Positions 34,276 to 43,516 of a stretch of DNA of 64,000 nt are shown in pieces (positions within the stretch are counted from its first letter, which is position 1; each line of letters opens with the position of its first letter). The notes beneath the pieces are model-generated. The model saw only the letters and a list, made by a program, of their open reading frames with translations. It was not told the origin of the DNA and made no database searches. This stretch comes from JANQQN01 sp964519665 (GTDB taxonomy: Bacteria; Myxococcota; Kuafuiibacteriia; Kuafuiibacteriales; Kuafuiibacteriaceae), in NCBI GenBank assembly GCA_964519665.1, contig CAZFIV010000008.1, positions 62,001-126,000 on the forward strand, in the 5' to 3' direction. A program made the position numbers and the translations under genes.

Positions 34276-34476
34276 AGGAGCACCCGCCTCGGCGCATCAA
34301 GCCGGCGCGGCCCCGAACCGCGCCCGCCCCCGAACCGCGCCCCGCCCGTTCACCCGCCTCCCAGGGTCGGCGCTCGGTGTTTCGGCCGAGCACAGAGGCA
34401 CCCGGACCGGCATTTCGATCATGCCCGACCGAGCCGAGGCTTGTTTTCGAGAGCACCGCCGACGTATCTCCAGGGG

Positions 34477-35106
34477 GTGAGCACGGCCCGTAAACTGAGC
34501 CGTGAAGACAAGCGTCGGCGAATCATCGATGCCGCGGTTCATGTCTTCGCGGCAAAAGGGTTCTTTGGCGCGCGCGTTTCCGAGATCGCCGAAGCCGCCG
34601 GCGTCGCCGACGGCACCATCTACCTGTACTTCAAGAGCAAGGATGACGTCCTCATCTCGCTGTTCGAAGAAAAGATGCACGACATCATCGAGCGGTTGTC
34701 GGCGACCTTGACCGAACACGAAGGCGATCCCGAATCCAAGATTCGCCGGTACATCGTCGAACATCTCAAGCTCGTCGCCGAACAGCCTCGGCTCATGCAG
34801 GTCCTCACCATCGAACTCCGTCAGAGCGCTCGGTTCATCAAGGAATACCACCCTCGCGCCTTTCGGCGTTACCTGGAGCTGCTCCAGAGCATCGTCGAAG
34901 ACGGCCAAAAACAGGGCGTCTTCCGTCGGGACCTCGACCCCTTGGTCTTTCGAAGGGCGCTGTTCGGAGCGGTCGACGAGATCTCTCTCGAATGGATTCT
35001 GAAGCAGATCGAGGAGTCCCGCGGCGAGAGCAAAGCGCCTCGGGATCCCGTGATGGTCGCCGAACAGTTCAGCGACTTCATCATTCGAGGGTTGAAATCG
35101 CGCTAG
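34477..35106 (+). CDS. TetR-family regulator, FadR (YsiA)-like
   Basis: 209 residues from GTG at 34477 (MSTARKLSREDKRRR). The HTH is GARVSEIAEAAGVADGTIYLYFKSKDDVLISLFEEKM, strikingly like Bacillus FadR, the acyl-CoA-responsive repressor of fatty-acid degradation, and the ligand-binding half keeps the same LxxELRQS and FGAVDEISLEWI features. A role in fatty-acid metabolism is therefore inferred; no fad gene is close by. A GGGGGTGA overlaps the start and is a poor ribosome-binding site. No operator palindrome was found in the 200 bp upstream. Confidence 0.88.
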   Translation: MSTARKLSREDKRRRIIDAAVHVFAAKGFFGARVSEIAEAAGVADGTIYLYFKSKDDVLISLFEEKMHDIIERLSATLTEHEGDPESKIRRYIVEHLKLVAEQPRLMQVLTIELRQSARFIKEYHPRAFRRYLELLQSIVEDGQKQGVFRRDLDPLVFRRALFGAVDEISLEWILKQIEESRGESKAPRDPVMVAEQFSDFIIRGLKSR

Positions 35107-35119
35107 GGGGCGCCGAAGG

Positions 35120-35647
35120 CTACCGCTTCGACTTGGTCTTGCGAGCCTTGGACTTCGTGGTCTTGGTCTTCGTCTTTTGGGTCGTCTTGGACGCGGTCAC
35201 GGCCTTGGTTTTTTCCGCCTTCTTCTTCGTCGCCTTCTTCTTCGGCGGCTCGACGCTTCCGGTCTTGACCTTCGGAGGCGGCTTTACCCCGGCGACGGTG
35301 CGGATCTTTTGGTCGCCGACCCGCATGTTCGTCATATCGACCAGTTGGGCCTTCGTGTAGGTCGCGAGCTTGACCTTGAAGTCGTCGTCAGCGGTCGCGC
35401 CGGCCTTCACGCGGGCGTCGACGATCGCCGCTTCAAGCTTCGCCCGGTCGCCGTAGCCCTCTCGAACGACCTGCTCCACCCGGTACAGGCGCAGCAGCTT
35501 GGCGTTCGACAGCCCCATCAGCCGCGACTTGACGTCGTCGGTGCTGCTGTCGCCGTGTTGCTTGTCGACGAGCTTGGCCAGCTCAGCGACCAAAGATGCG
35601 CGGTCTCCGAAGTTGTCCTTCACCTGCTGCATCGGCGTTTTTTTCAT
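35120..35647 (-). CDS. Unknown protein with histone-H1-like tail
   Basis: 175 residues. The first ~115 are helical and contain two related halves (FGDRASLVAELAKLVDKQHGD, YGDRAKLEAAIVDARVKAGAT, each followed by a LxxLSNAKLLRLYRVE/YTKAQLVDMTNMRV helix). The remaining ~60 residues are Lys/Thr/Ala-rich (KKKATKKKAEKTK). The tail is typical of nucleoid-binding proteins; the globular part was not recognised. Converges with the FadR-like gene 14 bp away. Confidence 0.75.
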   Translation of the reverse strand: MKKTPMQQVKDNFGDRASLVAELAKLVDKQHGDSSTDDVKSRLMGLSNAKLLRLYRVEQVVREGYGDRAKLEAAIVDARVKAGATADDDFKVKLATYTKAQLVDMTNMRVGDQKIRTVAGVKPPPKVKTGSVEPPKKKATKKKAEKTKAVTASKTTQKTKTKTTKSKARKTKSKR

Positions 35648-35833
35648 CCGTCAACTCCTGCTCGCGGGCCGAGTCATCGTCTGGCGAGCCTCTCGCGGGA
35701 CCGCCCGGCATGGCGAGGACGTGGGTGGTACCGTGGGCGAGAGGGGTTAACAAGCGCAAAAGGCAAAACTTCGACCGGTCAAGGGGACCTCCGTTGAGTC
35801 GATGCAGCCGGGTCGCTAGCATTCGGACCAGGT

Positions 35834-37804
35834 ATGAAGCGAGCGATTATCTCCACTTTGGGCCGGCTTTCGCGCCCCGCGACCGGCGTTGGGACGGGCG
35901 CCGCCTCGCGCTGGCGCGGGTTGGTCACGCTGGTCGCCGCCAGCGGGGCCGTCGGGTGCTCCAGCGCCGCCTCGATCCCGGATTTCGGACAGCCGCAACT
36001 GGACCGGATCGTCGTGTTCTTCCCGGTGGGCGGTCTGGTGACCGGCCGAGGCCTCAGCGAAGCCGCTCCCGCCGGAGCAAGCCATGTATTCATCAAGGCC
36101 CACCCCAACGGGAGCGAGACCATCCGCGAAGTCGAATCCGACGGAAGCTTCGAGTTTACGATCCTGGCGCTGGGAGGGAACATCCTCGAGGTCGCGGGCG
36201 CGACCGATCGGAGCGGTGCGCGCCGGGGCGAACCCGTATTCATCACGGTGCCCGACCTTCGATTCTCGGACCGCGACTTCATTTGCTGCTTCACGGCCGG
36301 GCAGGCGCGCGGCACCTGCCAGACCACCGTCGAACGGGATACCCAGCTCGAAGAAGACGGCGTCGTAGAGTGTCCGAGCCCTCAAACCGGCCGCACCCGG
36401 TGCGTCACGGACGCCGAATGCGGGTTCGAAGAGGGTGAATGGCTCGAGATCGACGTCCAGGCGATCGACGTCACGCCGCCCGACGAGCGCGGCCTGGTGG
36501 TCGTGAGCGGCAATGCCCCGCCCACCGCCCTCGTCACGCTTCAGAACCGAGGTTTCGCGGGCATCGGTGAGCCCCGACAGCAGTTGGTGCTCCGCCGGTT
36601 GTCCGACGAACAGGGACGGTTCGCTTTCCCGCCGATCCAAGCGCGGGGCGATGACGAGCTCATCGTCCAGTTCCAAGACCTCAACGGCTTCCGGAGCCCG
36701 GCCGCGTCGATCCTGGTACCGGATGCCAGCCTGGCGGGCATCGACGTGGTCGGCGCCTTCGCCTGGCAGCCGCTTCGGGACGGAGCCGCGGGCACGGTCG
36801 CGATTCAGATTTCCCCGTACGGCATCGACGGGCGCGGTATGTGCCCCGACCACAACGAGACGCCGCAAACCTGCTTCACCGGGGGGCTTCTGCACAGCAT
36901 GGTGAACCTCACCGACGTTCGCATCGATGGACGGCCCGACCCCATTACCTTGTCGCCGACCCCGCTGTCGGTCGATGTATCTGCCAATCGCGGATACGAC
37001 GGGAACGTGCGGGCGGGCCCGCTCGACGTCATCCTGGTGATCGACAGCTCGGCGAGCGCTGACGGCAAGATTCTCCAAAACGAAGCCACCGTGCGCGCAG
37101 TGACGTCTTTCTTGCAGGGCCTTCGTCAGCGCGACCGAGTGGGCGCGGTCTCCTTCGGCTCCCAAATCCGACGCCTCGGTGTTCAATACGACACCAACGG
37201 AAATCCCATCGGCGAGAGCTTATTCTCGGGCCCGGGCCGGGGCGCCCTGGACATCTCCGTTCAGAATGCCCTCCGGCAGCCCGGAGCAGGGGACGCGCGG
37301 TTGTTCGACGCGATCAGCGAGGCCGCGGAGATGCTCGACGAAGCGAATCGCAATGTGGCGGGCATCGCACCCGCCGGTCGAATCATCGTGATTACGGGTT
37401 CTGAGCACGTGGGAACCGAGGAAGAATCCGCGCTGGCTTTCTTCGAGGCCCTGGACGACGTCGACACCTCGGTCGATGCGGCTCGACCCCTGACCCAAGT
37501 CGACATGATTGGGGTTTCGCTCGCTCGGTCCCAGAAGTTCGATGACCTGCAGTCGATCACCGCGTTTACCGGCGGCGCCTACTTCGACGTCTCGGCCGTC
37601 CAGGTGAACCAGGTCAACCAGTTGGAGCTTGCGCTCTCCGACATCCGGGGCACCTTGTCCGGCAGCTTCCTGCTATTATACGACATTACAATCCCCAACG
37701 GCGTCGGTAAGGCTGCTCTGCTCGAGTTCGACGCCGAAATGATCGGCGTCCAACAGGTGGTTCAGTACTCAGGGCTGTTGAGGGTCGACCTGGCAGCAAA
37801 CTGA
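35834..37804 (+). CDS. VWA-domain lipoprotein
   Basis: 656 residues. A basic N-terminus leads to a hydrophobic core and a GAVGCSS lipobox near residue 42. Residues ~50-320 are beta-rich with a GxxxSVSVFIKAHP-type and carboxypeptidase-regulatory-like look (VVSGNAPPTALVTLQNRG, DEQGRFAFPPIQ). A von Willebrand factor A domain follows at about residues 395-600: DVILVIDSSASADG carries the MIDAS DxSxS, and IIVITGSEH the central strand. Such proteins bind other envelope or matrix proteins in a metal-dependent manner. It starts a plus-strand run with the S41 protease gene. Confidence 0.85.
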   Translation: MKRAIISTLGRLSRPATGVGTGAASRWRGLVTLVAASGAVGCSSAASIPDFGQPQLDRIVVFFPVGGLVTGRGLSEAAPAGASHVFIKAHPNGSETIREVESDGSFEFTILALGGNILEVAGATDRSGARRGEPVFITVPDLRFSDRDFICCFTAGQARGTCQTTVERDTQLEEDGVVECPSPQTGRTRCVTDAECGFEEGEWLEIDVQAIDVTPPDERGLVVVSGNAPPTALVTLQNRGFAGIGEPRQQLVLRRLSDEQGRFAFPPIQARGDDELIVQFQDLNGFRSPAASILVPDASLAGIDVVGAFAWQPLRDGAAGTVAIQISPYGIDGRGMCPDHNETPQTCFTGGLLHSMVNLTDVRIDGRPDPITLSPTPLSVDVSANRGYDGNVRAGPLDVILVIDSSASADGKILQNEATVRAVTSFLQGLRQRDRVGAVSFGSQIRRLGVQYDTNGNPIGESLFSGPGRGALDISVQNALRQPGAGDARLFDAISEAAEMLDEANRNVAGIAPAGRIIVITGSEHVGTEEESALAFFEALDDVDTSVDAARPLTQVDMIGVSLARSQKFDDLQSITAFTGGAYFDVSAVQVNQVNQLELALSDIRGTLSGSFLLLYDITIPNGVGKAALLEFDAEMIGVQQVVQYSGLLRVDLAAN

Positions 37805-37826
37805 CAGAAGGCGAGAACACATAGAG

Positions 37827-40800
37827 ATGACGAAACTCCGAGCGATTGCCCTCGCCGCCGCCTGCGGCGGGTTTGCCCTGGCTGGCTATCAACTCTCTCA
37901 TTTGCGGGCCGGCGGCGAAAAGCCTCCGTTGCTGTCCGACGTCATCGCGGCGGCGGGCGGCGAATCGGGATTGTTCGCCAGCGCCGGCAATGAAGAGGGC
38001 GACCGCGGTTATCGGATTTCGGCGCTCAGTGTGTTCTCGAACGTCGCGCTGCACGTCAAAGACAACTACGTCGAGCCCGACCGCATTCGGCCTCGCGAAA
38101 TGCTCGAGGCCGCACTCAACGAGATCGAACGGCAAACCGCCGAGGTTATCGTCGAAGACTTGGGCGATGGTCGCCTGCGCATTCGGGTCGTCGACGAAGA
38201 GAAGACGATCTCGATCGACGACGTGGAGAGCCTCTGGGAGATCAACCTGAAGCTGCGCGAGGTGTTTCGTTTCTTCGAAAAGACGCTCCCGCTCCAGGAA
38301 GACATGCGGGCGATCGAGTACGCAGCGATCAACGGCGCCCTCTCGACCCTCGACCCGCATTCGGTGCTCCTGAAGCCCGAAGCGTTTCAAGAGATGAAGA
38401 CGTCGACCAAGGGCGAGTTCGGGGGCCTCGGTATCGTCATCTCGATCCGCGACGCAAAGCTGACCGTCATCTCTCCGATCGACGACACGCCCGCGTCCCG
38501 AGCCGGTCTCAAGGCCGGCGATGTCATCTCTCGAATCGGCGATGTCTCGACCGTCTCGATGCCGATCGAGGAGGCCGTCCGAATGCTCCGGGGCCCCGAA
38601 GGTTCGAAGGTCACGATCTGGGTCGACCGCAAGGGCTGGACCGACGCCCGGCGGTACGACATCGTGCGGGAGCGCATCAAGATCGAGTCGGTTGAGAGCA
38701 AGCTCCTGTCGGGCAACGTCGGCTACATCAAGATCAAGAACTTCCAGCAGAACACCGGCCAAGATCTGGAGGAGCATCTCGGCAAACTCACTCAAAAGGC
38801 CGGCGGACCGCTCAAGGGTCTGGTGCTCGACCTTCGCAACAACCCCGGGGGGCTTCTTGAACAGGCGATCCAGGTCAGCGACAAGTTCCTGACATCCGGC
38901 GACATCGTGACGACGGTCGGGTACGGGAACAAGTTGCGCGAGCCGAAGCGGGCCCGATGGGCCGACACCGAGTCGGAGCTTCCGATCGCGGTTTTGGTCA
39001 ACAAAGGCTCGGCCTCGGCTTCGGAGATCGTGGCGGGTGCGCTGAAGAACCTCGACCGCTCGGTCATCATCGGCGAAACGACCTTCGGAAAGGGCTCCGT
39101 GCAGGTGCTGTACGACTTCGCCGACAGTTCCGCGCTCAAGCTCACCATCGCGCAGTATCTTACGCCGGGCGGCATCTCCATTCAAAACACCGGCGTCGCG
39201 CCCGACATCGAGCTGACCCCGGCCTGGGTCCGCGAAGAGGGCGTGCGTCTGTTCTACCGGCCGGAAGGGCACCGCGAAAAGCACCTTGCACAGCACCTCG
39301 ACCGGGCGAGTGAGAGCCCCGAGCGAAGCGATGCCCCGTTTTTCTCGCTCACCTACCTCGTCGAGGAGACCGACGACGAAGAGCCACCTGCCGACGGCTT
39401 CGTCGAGGATTATCCCATCAAGTTCAGCCGAGAGTTCCTGTTGGCCGCCGGCAGCAACAAACGCACCCGAATGCTGCGCGACGGCAGCAGCTTCATGCGG
39501 AGTCGGAAGGCTGCCCAGGGCCAACGGGTTGCGGCACAACTGGGTGAGCTCAGCGTCGATTGGCGGGCCCGTCCCGATGACGAGCTGCTTTCTCCACCCC
39601 GGGTAGAGGTCAAGCTGTCGGTCCACGACGCGCCTCCCGAGGCCGACACTGAGACAAAAGACGGTGCGGCCAAGAAAGTTGCCCCCCTGGGCCCCCCCAA
39701 AACCGAAGTCGATGCCGGCTCGTCGTTGCTCGTCGAGGCCACGGTTCGCAACCTCTCGGACGCCCCCATGTACCGGGTTCACGGTACCCTGGAGACGGAG
39801 CACCCGGCCTTCAAGGGGCGAGAGCTCTTGTTCGGGTTCATCGGGCCTGGCGAGCGCAAGACCTGGCAGGTCAAGACCAAGGTGCCCAAAGATGCTTCGT
39901 CGCGTTCCGACATTCTGACGCTCGAACTCGAAGACGATCGAGGCCCTACCGGGTCGGCAGGCACGGCACCGGTCGTCACCAAGTACGTGCCACATCCTCA
40001 GCTCGCGTATCACTTCATGATCGACGACCGCGAACGGGGCGACGGTGATGGTGTGCTCGAGGTTGGAGAAGGCGTCGAGTTCGTCGTGCTGGTGACCAAC
40101 ACCGGTCCCGGACCGGCTGACGACGTGTCGCTGCGGCTGAAATCCGGCGCTGATGAAGACCTGTTCTTGGAGCGCGGACGCGCGGTGGTGGGCCCGATCG
40201 CTCCCGGCGAGACGAAGAGCGGCCGCCTCAAGTTCCGGGTTCCCAAGGCTCAAAGCGGCCGGGACGTTCTGCCCGTTGAGCTGACGATCTACGACTCCGG
40301 CACCGGCGAATGGCTCGAAGACCAGATCGACCTCAAGGCGATGCCGGCCGCCGCTACTCCGGTCAAGACCTACGTTCGCCGGGCGGTCGCCACTCGGCGA
40401 GCGAAGATCCGAGCTTCCGTTGCCGCTGACGGCCCCGTCATCGCCACCCTACCCCGCGGAAAAGCGTTGGTCGCCACGGCGAAGGCCGGCGACGCCATCC
40501 GTGTTCAGCTCGCCGACGAGCTGACCGGGTGGGTGTCGCGGAAAGACGTTCGCCTGGTCCGACAGCGTAAGGTGAAGGCATCGGGGCAGGTGGTGGCATA
40601 CCATCCGCGACGCCGGCCCCCTACTATCAAGCTTCACGGACAACTTGCGGGCAGCGTCGTAACGGCGGACAAGGTTCTGCTCAGCGGAATCGTCCACGGA
40701 CGCAAGCTGCGCGACATGTATGTGGTTCTGAACGATGACAAGGTCTTTTTCGCCAGTGGTCCGGCCGCGGCCGCTCCGGTGGGCGAAACCGCTTCATCCG

Positions 40801-41015
40801 GATGGACGGTTCCGAATGAACGGGCGGCGGAGCTTCCTTTCGAAGTGCCGTTGCAGCTGAAGGAAGGTCTGAATAAGATCCTCGTCGTGGCCCGGCTCGA
40901 CGAGCAGATCGTGAGTTATCGCAGCCTCTACGTGTCCCGCCAACCGACGCGAGGATCCGAGGTCGCGGAAGCCGCGCAGCCGGACCCGGCCGCCAAACCG
41001 GCGGCAAAGCCGTAG
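37827..41015 (+). CDS. S41-family C-terminal processing protease with extra C-terminal domains
   Basis: 1062 residues. Signal-anchor-like N-terminus; a PDZ domain near residues 190-270 (GGLGIVISIRDAKLTVISPIDDTPASRAGLKAGD); S41 core with VNKGSASASEIVAGAL around residues 391-404 (catalytic Ser near 397) and GKGSVQ with the catalytic Lys422. After residue ~470 the protein continues for almost 600 residues: two CARDB-like beta domains (LLVEATVRNLSDAPMYRV, FVVLVTNTGPGPADDVSLRL), an SH3-like domain (VRRAVATRRAKIRASVAA, DELTGWVSRKDVRLV) and another beta domain. CtpA homologues are usually about 400-500 residues; these additions suggest anchoring to the envelope or a recruitment role. Confidence 0.93.
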   Translation: MTKLRAIALAAACGGFALAGYQLSHLRAGGEKPPLLSDVIAAAGGESGLFASAGNEEGDRGYRISALSVFSNVALHVKDNYVEPDRIRPREMLEAALNEIERQTAEVIVEDLGDGRLRIRVVDEEKTISIDDVESLWEINLKLREVFRFFEKTLPLQEDMRAIEYAAINGALSTLDPHSVLLKPEAFQEMKTSTKGEFGGLGIVISIRDAKLTVISPIDDTPASRAGLKAGDVISRIGDVSTVSMPIEEAVRMLRGPEGSKVTIWVDRKGWTDARRYDIVRERIKIESVESKLLSGNVGYIKIKNFQQNTGQDLEEHLGKLTQKAGGPLKGLVLDLRNNPGGLLEQAIQVSDKFLTSGDIVTTVGYGNKLREPKRARWADTESELPIAVLVNKGSASASEIVAGALKNLDRSVIIGETTFGKGSVQVLYDFADSSALKLTIAQYLTPGGISIQNTGVAPDIELTPAWVREEGVRLFYRPEGHREKHLAQHLDRASESPERSDAPFFSLTYLVEETDDEEPPADGFVEDYPIKFSREFLLAAGSNKRTRMLRDGSSFMRSRKAAQGQRVAAQLGELSVDWRARPDDELLSPPRVEVKLSVHDAPPEADTETKDGAAKKVAPLGPPKTEVDAGSSLLVEATVRNLSDAPMYRVHGTLETEHPAFKGRELLFGFIGPGERKTWQVKTKVPKDASSRSDILTLELEDDRGPTGSAGTAPVVTKYVPHPQLAYHFMIDDRERGDGDGVLEVGEGVEFVVLVTNTGPGPADDVSLRLKSGADEDLFLERGRAVVGPIAPGETKSGRLKFRVPKAQSGRDVLPVELTIYDSGTGEWLEDQIDLKAMPAAATPVKTYVRRAVATRRAKIRASVAADGPVIATLPRGKALVATAKAGDAIRVQLADELTGWVSRKDVRLVRQRKVKASGQVVAYHPRRRPPTIKLHGQLAGSVVTADKVLLSGIVHGRKLRDMYVVLNDDKVFFASGPAAAAPVGETASSGWTVPNERAAELPFEVPLQLKEGLNKILVVARLDEQIVSYRSLYVSRQPTRGSEVAEAAQPDPAAKPAAKP

Positions 41016-41029
41016 ATTCGCCGGCCAGG

Positions 41030-42397
41030 ATGCGCTTCCAGACAGGCTCGGGTTGGCGAAGTCCGGCATCCAAAGTCCTCACCCGATGGCTCGGGCTCTG
41101 GGGCTGCCTGGGACTCAGCGCATGCGCAACTTTCGGCCTGGCTCCCGATTCCGACGTTCCGAGTGACCGTGCCCACGCCGCAAGCGCAGACTGGCGACCG
41201 CAGTCGCGGGCCCGCGTCGCCCATCGAAGCTTCGAGGCGTTCCGACTGGGTCAGGGCCCCCGGCTGGTTTGGATTCCAACCGAAGGAGGGCGGGCCGTTT
41301 CCATCCAAACCTGGGTGCGCCATCAGCAGCGTGGTGAAGCACTTCCGAGGGTCGGCTTGCTCGACGCGGCGGTGGCCGCCCTTCGGCTCGCCACCCAATC
41401 GGGCCCGCAACCGCTGGACGCGTCGGTTGGGCGGGATGCGACCCGCCTCAATATTCGGACCACGGCAGCCCTCGATCGATGGTCTCAACACCTCGGCGCA
41501 CACGCCGATTGGTTGTGTCGTCCGGTCTGGTCCGACGACCAACTCACCCAGGCCATCGACCGCATCGAACGGGTGATCGGCTGGGAAAGTGTGAGCCATC
41601 GACTCGTTCGCTCTGCGTGGCGTGCTCGAACGGGTGCGTCTCGAAGCAGCCGGGGGCCCATCGTCTCCGATGACCTTAGGCTCGCTTTGGCGGCGTGGCT
41701 CCGACCATCGCGGGCGGTGGTGGTGGTGACCGGGCCCGTCGAACGGCAGGCGGTGCTCGATGCAGCGGCGGCGCACTACAGAGGTTGTCGACAGGAGCGC
41801 CGGGACGAGGAGGCCGATGTTCCTCGGCTTCGGCACCCGGACCGGATCAAAATCCGCGTTCCCGGCCCGCACCGGCACCTGCTCCTGAGCTGGTCTGTCC
41901 CCCGCCTGCCACCGCGCACCCGGGCCGCCCTAGACGCGATCGCGCTGGCCCTCGGAGATCCGATCACCAGCCCCCTTGGCCCGTCCTTGACGCCCGAACT
42001 GGCCCAGGGCATCGCGGTTCGCCATCGCCACCATACGGCGGGCGCGGATCTCGAGATTCTGATGACCTTGGCGCCGACCGCAACCGCGTCGGCGGCCGTC
42101 ACTCGAACCCAGCGGGTTCTTCGGACCCTCGCCGTCGGGGATCACGAGAGCCTCCGTCGAGCACTGGCCGGCATCCGAAATCGAACCCTGCGCCGTCTGA
42201 GCACACTGGACGGGCCTGGAGACTTCGCGGCCCATGCTCTGCTCAACGGCGAGACTCTGGACGACATGGCCCGCCGGCTTTCCGTCCTGACGAACTCGAC
42301 CCCCAATCGCGCTGAACAGGTCCAGCGACTGGCCGAAGAGTACCTTCTTCGACGGCCTCCGCTGGTGATTCTGGGCGTCCCCCGGGGGCGACGATGA
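41030..42397 (+). CDS. M16-like protein without the zinc site, probable lipoprotein
   Basis: 455 residues. A signal peptide with LSAC lipobox at about residues 29-32. The body has the layout of an insulinase-type half (SWSVPRLPPRTRAALDAIALALGDPI, SPLGPSLTPELAQGIAVRH, repeated in the family as LxxxLGxGxxSxL). The HxxEH zinc motif is absent, so it cannot be a working M16 protease; similar inactive halves serve as partner or substrate-binding proteins. It overlaps the following gene by 4 bp (ATGA). Confidence 0.7.
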   Translation: MRFQTGSGWRSPASKVLTRWLGLWGCLGLSACATFGLAPDSDVPSDRAHAASADWRPQSRARVAHRSFEAFRLGQGPRLVWIPTEGGRAVSIQTWVRHQQRGEALPRVGLLDAAVAALRLATQSGPQPLDASVGRDATRLNIRTTAALDRWSQHLGAHADWLCRPVWSDDQLTQAIDRIERVIGWESVSHRLVRSAWRARTGASRSSRGPIVSDDLRLALAAWLRPSRAVVVVTGPVERQAVLDAAAAHYRGCRQERRDEEADVPRLRHPDRIKIRVPGPHRHLLLSWSVPRLPPRTRAALDAIALALGDPITSPLGPSLTPELAQGIAVRHRHHTAGADLEILMTLAPTATASAAVTRTQRVLRTLAVGDHESLRRALAGIRNRTLRRLSTLDGPGDFAAHALLNGETLDDMARRLSVLTNSTPNRAEQVQRLAEEYLLRRPPLVILGVPRGRR

Positions 42398-43497
42398 ACC
42401 TCATCTGTACCGCCTGCTGGGCCACCGTGATCTTCGCCCAGCCCAACGAGGTCGTGTCGGTCGAACGGTGGCCGGGACCCCCGTGGGTCGAGATCGGATG
42501 GAAGGTCGACACGGATTTCGATCCTGAAACGCAAGCTGGCCTGACGTCGGCGGCCGCTTACGTGTGGTGGGCTCGGGCCAACCGGATTCCCGCACTGGCG
42601 CAGACCGTGCACGTGTCCGCGCAGCCCGGCGAGATATGGCTGACCGCTGGGGTTCCTCCGTCCGAGCTCGCGAACGTTCTGCCGCGGCTGGCGCGAAGTC
42701 TTCAGGAGACGCGAGTGTCCGACGCCGAAGCTGACGCGGCCTTGGCGCGCGCCCAAGACCACCGGCGCCGCGAAAAGCTGGACGAGCTGGCGCTCGCCCG
42801 TCAGGCGAGCCGTTCCGAGCTCTTCCGAGGAACCCAATACGCTCGGCCCGCCTCCGGGAACCTGCAAGGTCTCGCAACGGTCTCCGCGGCCGACTTGTCT
42901 GCGTTTTGGCGTCATCACTGGGTGCGTTCAAGGATTCGGATTCGACTGGTCGGCGCCGTGCCGGCCGAATTCGACTGGCCAGGGCCCCCCCTACGCGAAC
43001 GGGCGAGTCGCCGTGCCATCGGCCCCGGTTCGCCACCACTCGGTCGACGACTGATCGTGGTCGACAAACCGGAAACGGAGCTGGCGGTGGTCGCGGTGAG
43101 CCAGTGGCCTGCCGCGCGCTTGCACCGATTGTGCGGGGATCGAGCGGAGGTCGAGCGTCTGGGGTTCCGCAGGGTCATGTGGTGGCGTCGGGCGCCTGCC
43201 GACCAGGTCGAGGCCGAGGCTCACGACCTGCTCACCCGACTCGATGAGAACCGAAGGTCGCCGGACGGCTGTGCGGCGGACCACCAGGCGCTCGAGGGCT
43301 CGGACCTTCGGCGAGCCCTCGAGCAGTGGGCTCATCCTGCCGACGCTGACCGCTCGCGTGACGCACCTCGGGCCACGGTCGTCGTGGTGGTCACCGGCCT
43401 CAAAGCTGGCCTCGCGCCCAGGCTGGCCCGTCGGCTGGGCATGGCGGAGGTATCGGTCGTGCCGTACGACTTGCCCTCCCCTTTGAAGCGACCCTAG
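42394..43497 (+). CDS. Second M16-like inactive partner
   Basis: 367 residues. It begins with a short signal-like stretch (LICTACWATVIFA) and contains an M16-C-like region: VEIGWKVDTDFDPETQAGLTSAAAYVWW, SDAEADAALARAQDHRRREKL, FRGTQYARPASGNLQGLATVSAADLSAFWRHHW. The last of these strongly resembles the conserved loop before the second M16 domain (shorthand: YG.P..G....L..it..dl..f...). No zinc motif. With the previous gene, it makes up a split, catalytically dead pair, coupled by an ATGA overlap. Confidence 0.7.
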   Translation: MNLICTACWATVIFAQPNEVVSVERWPGPPWVEIGWKVDTDFDPETQAGLTSAAAYVWWARANRIPALAQTVHVSAQPGEIWLTAGVPPSELANVLPRLARSLQETRVSDAEADAALARAQDHRRREKLDELALARQASRSELFRGTQYARPASGNLQGLATVSAADLSAFWRHHWVRSRIRIRLVGAVPAEFDWPGPPLRERASRRAIGPGSPPLGRRLIVVDKPETELAVVAVSQWPAARLHRLCGDRAEVERLGFRRVMWWRRAPADQVEAEAHDLLTRLDENRRSPDGCAADHQALEGSDLRRALEQWAHPADADRSRDAPRATVVVVVTGLKAGLAPRLARRLGMAEVSVVPYDLPSPLKRP

Positions 43498-43516
43498 GAT
43501 CGGAGAAGCTGGGCCC

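Noticed and set aside
34276..34476. A FadR-type operator upstream of the FadR-like TetR gene
   Set aside because: Only GC-rich direct repeats are present; no palindrome of the expected form.
37686..40253. An 855-codon minus-strand open frame antisense to the S41 protease gene
   Set aside because: It is a shadow caused by high GC content; the plus-strand reading has clear PDZ and S41 motifs and the antisense product shows no domain.
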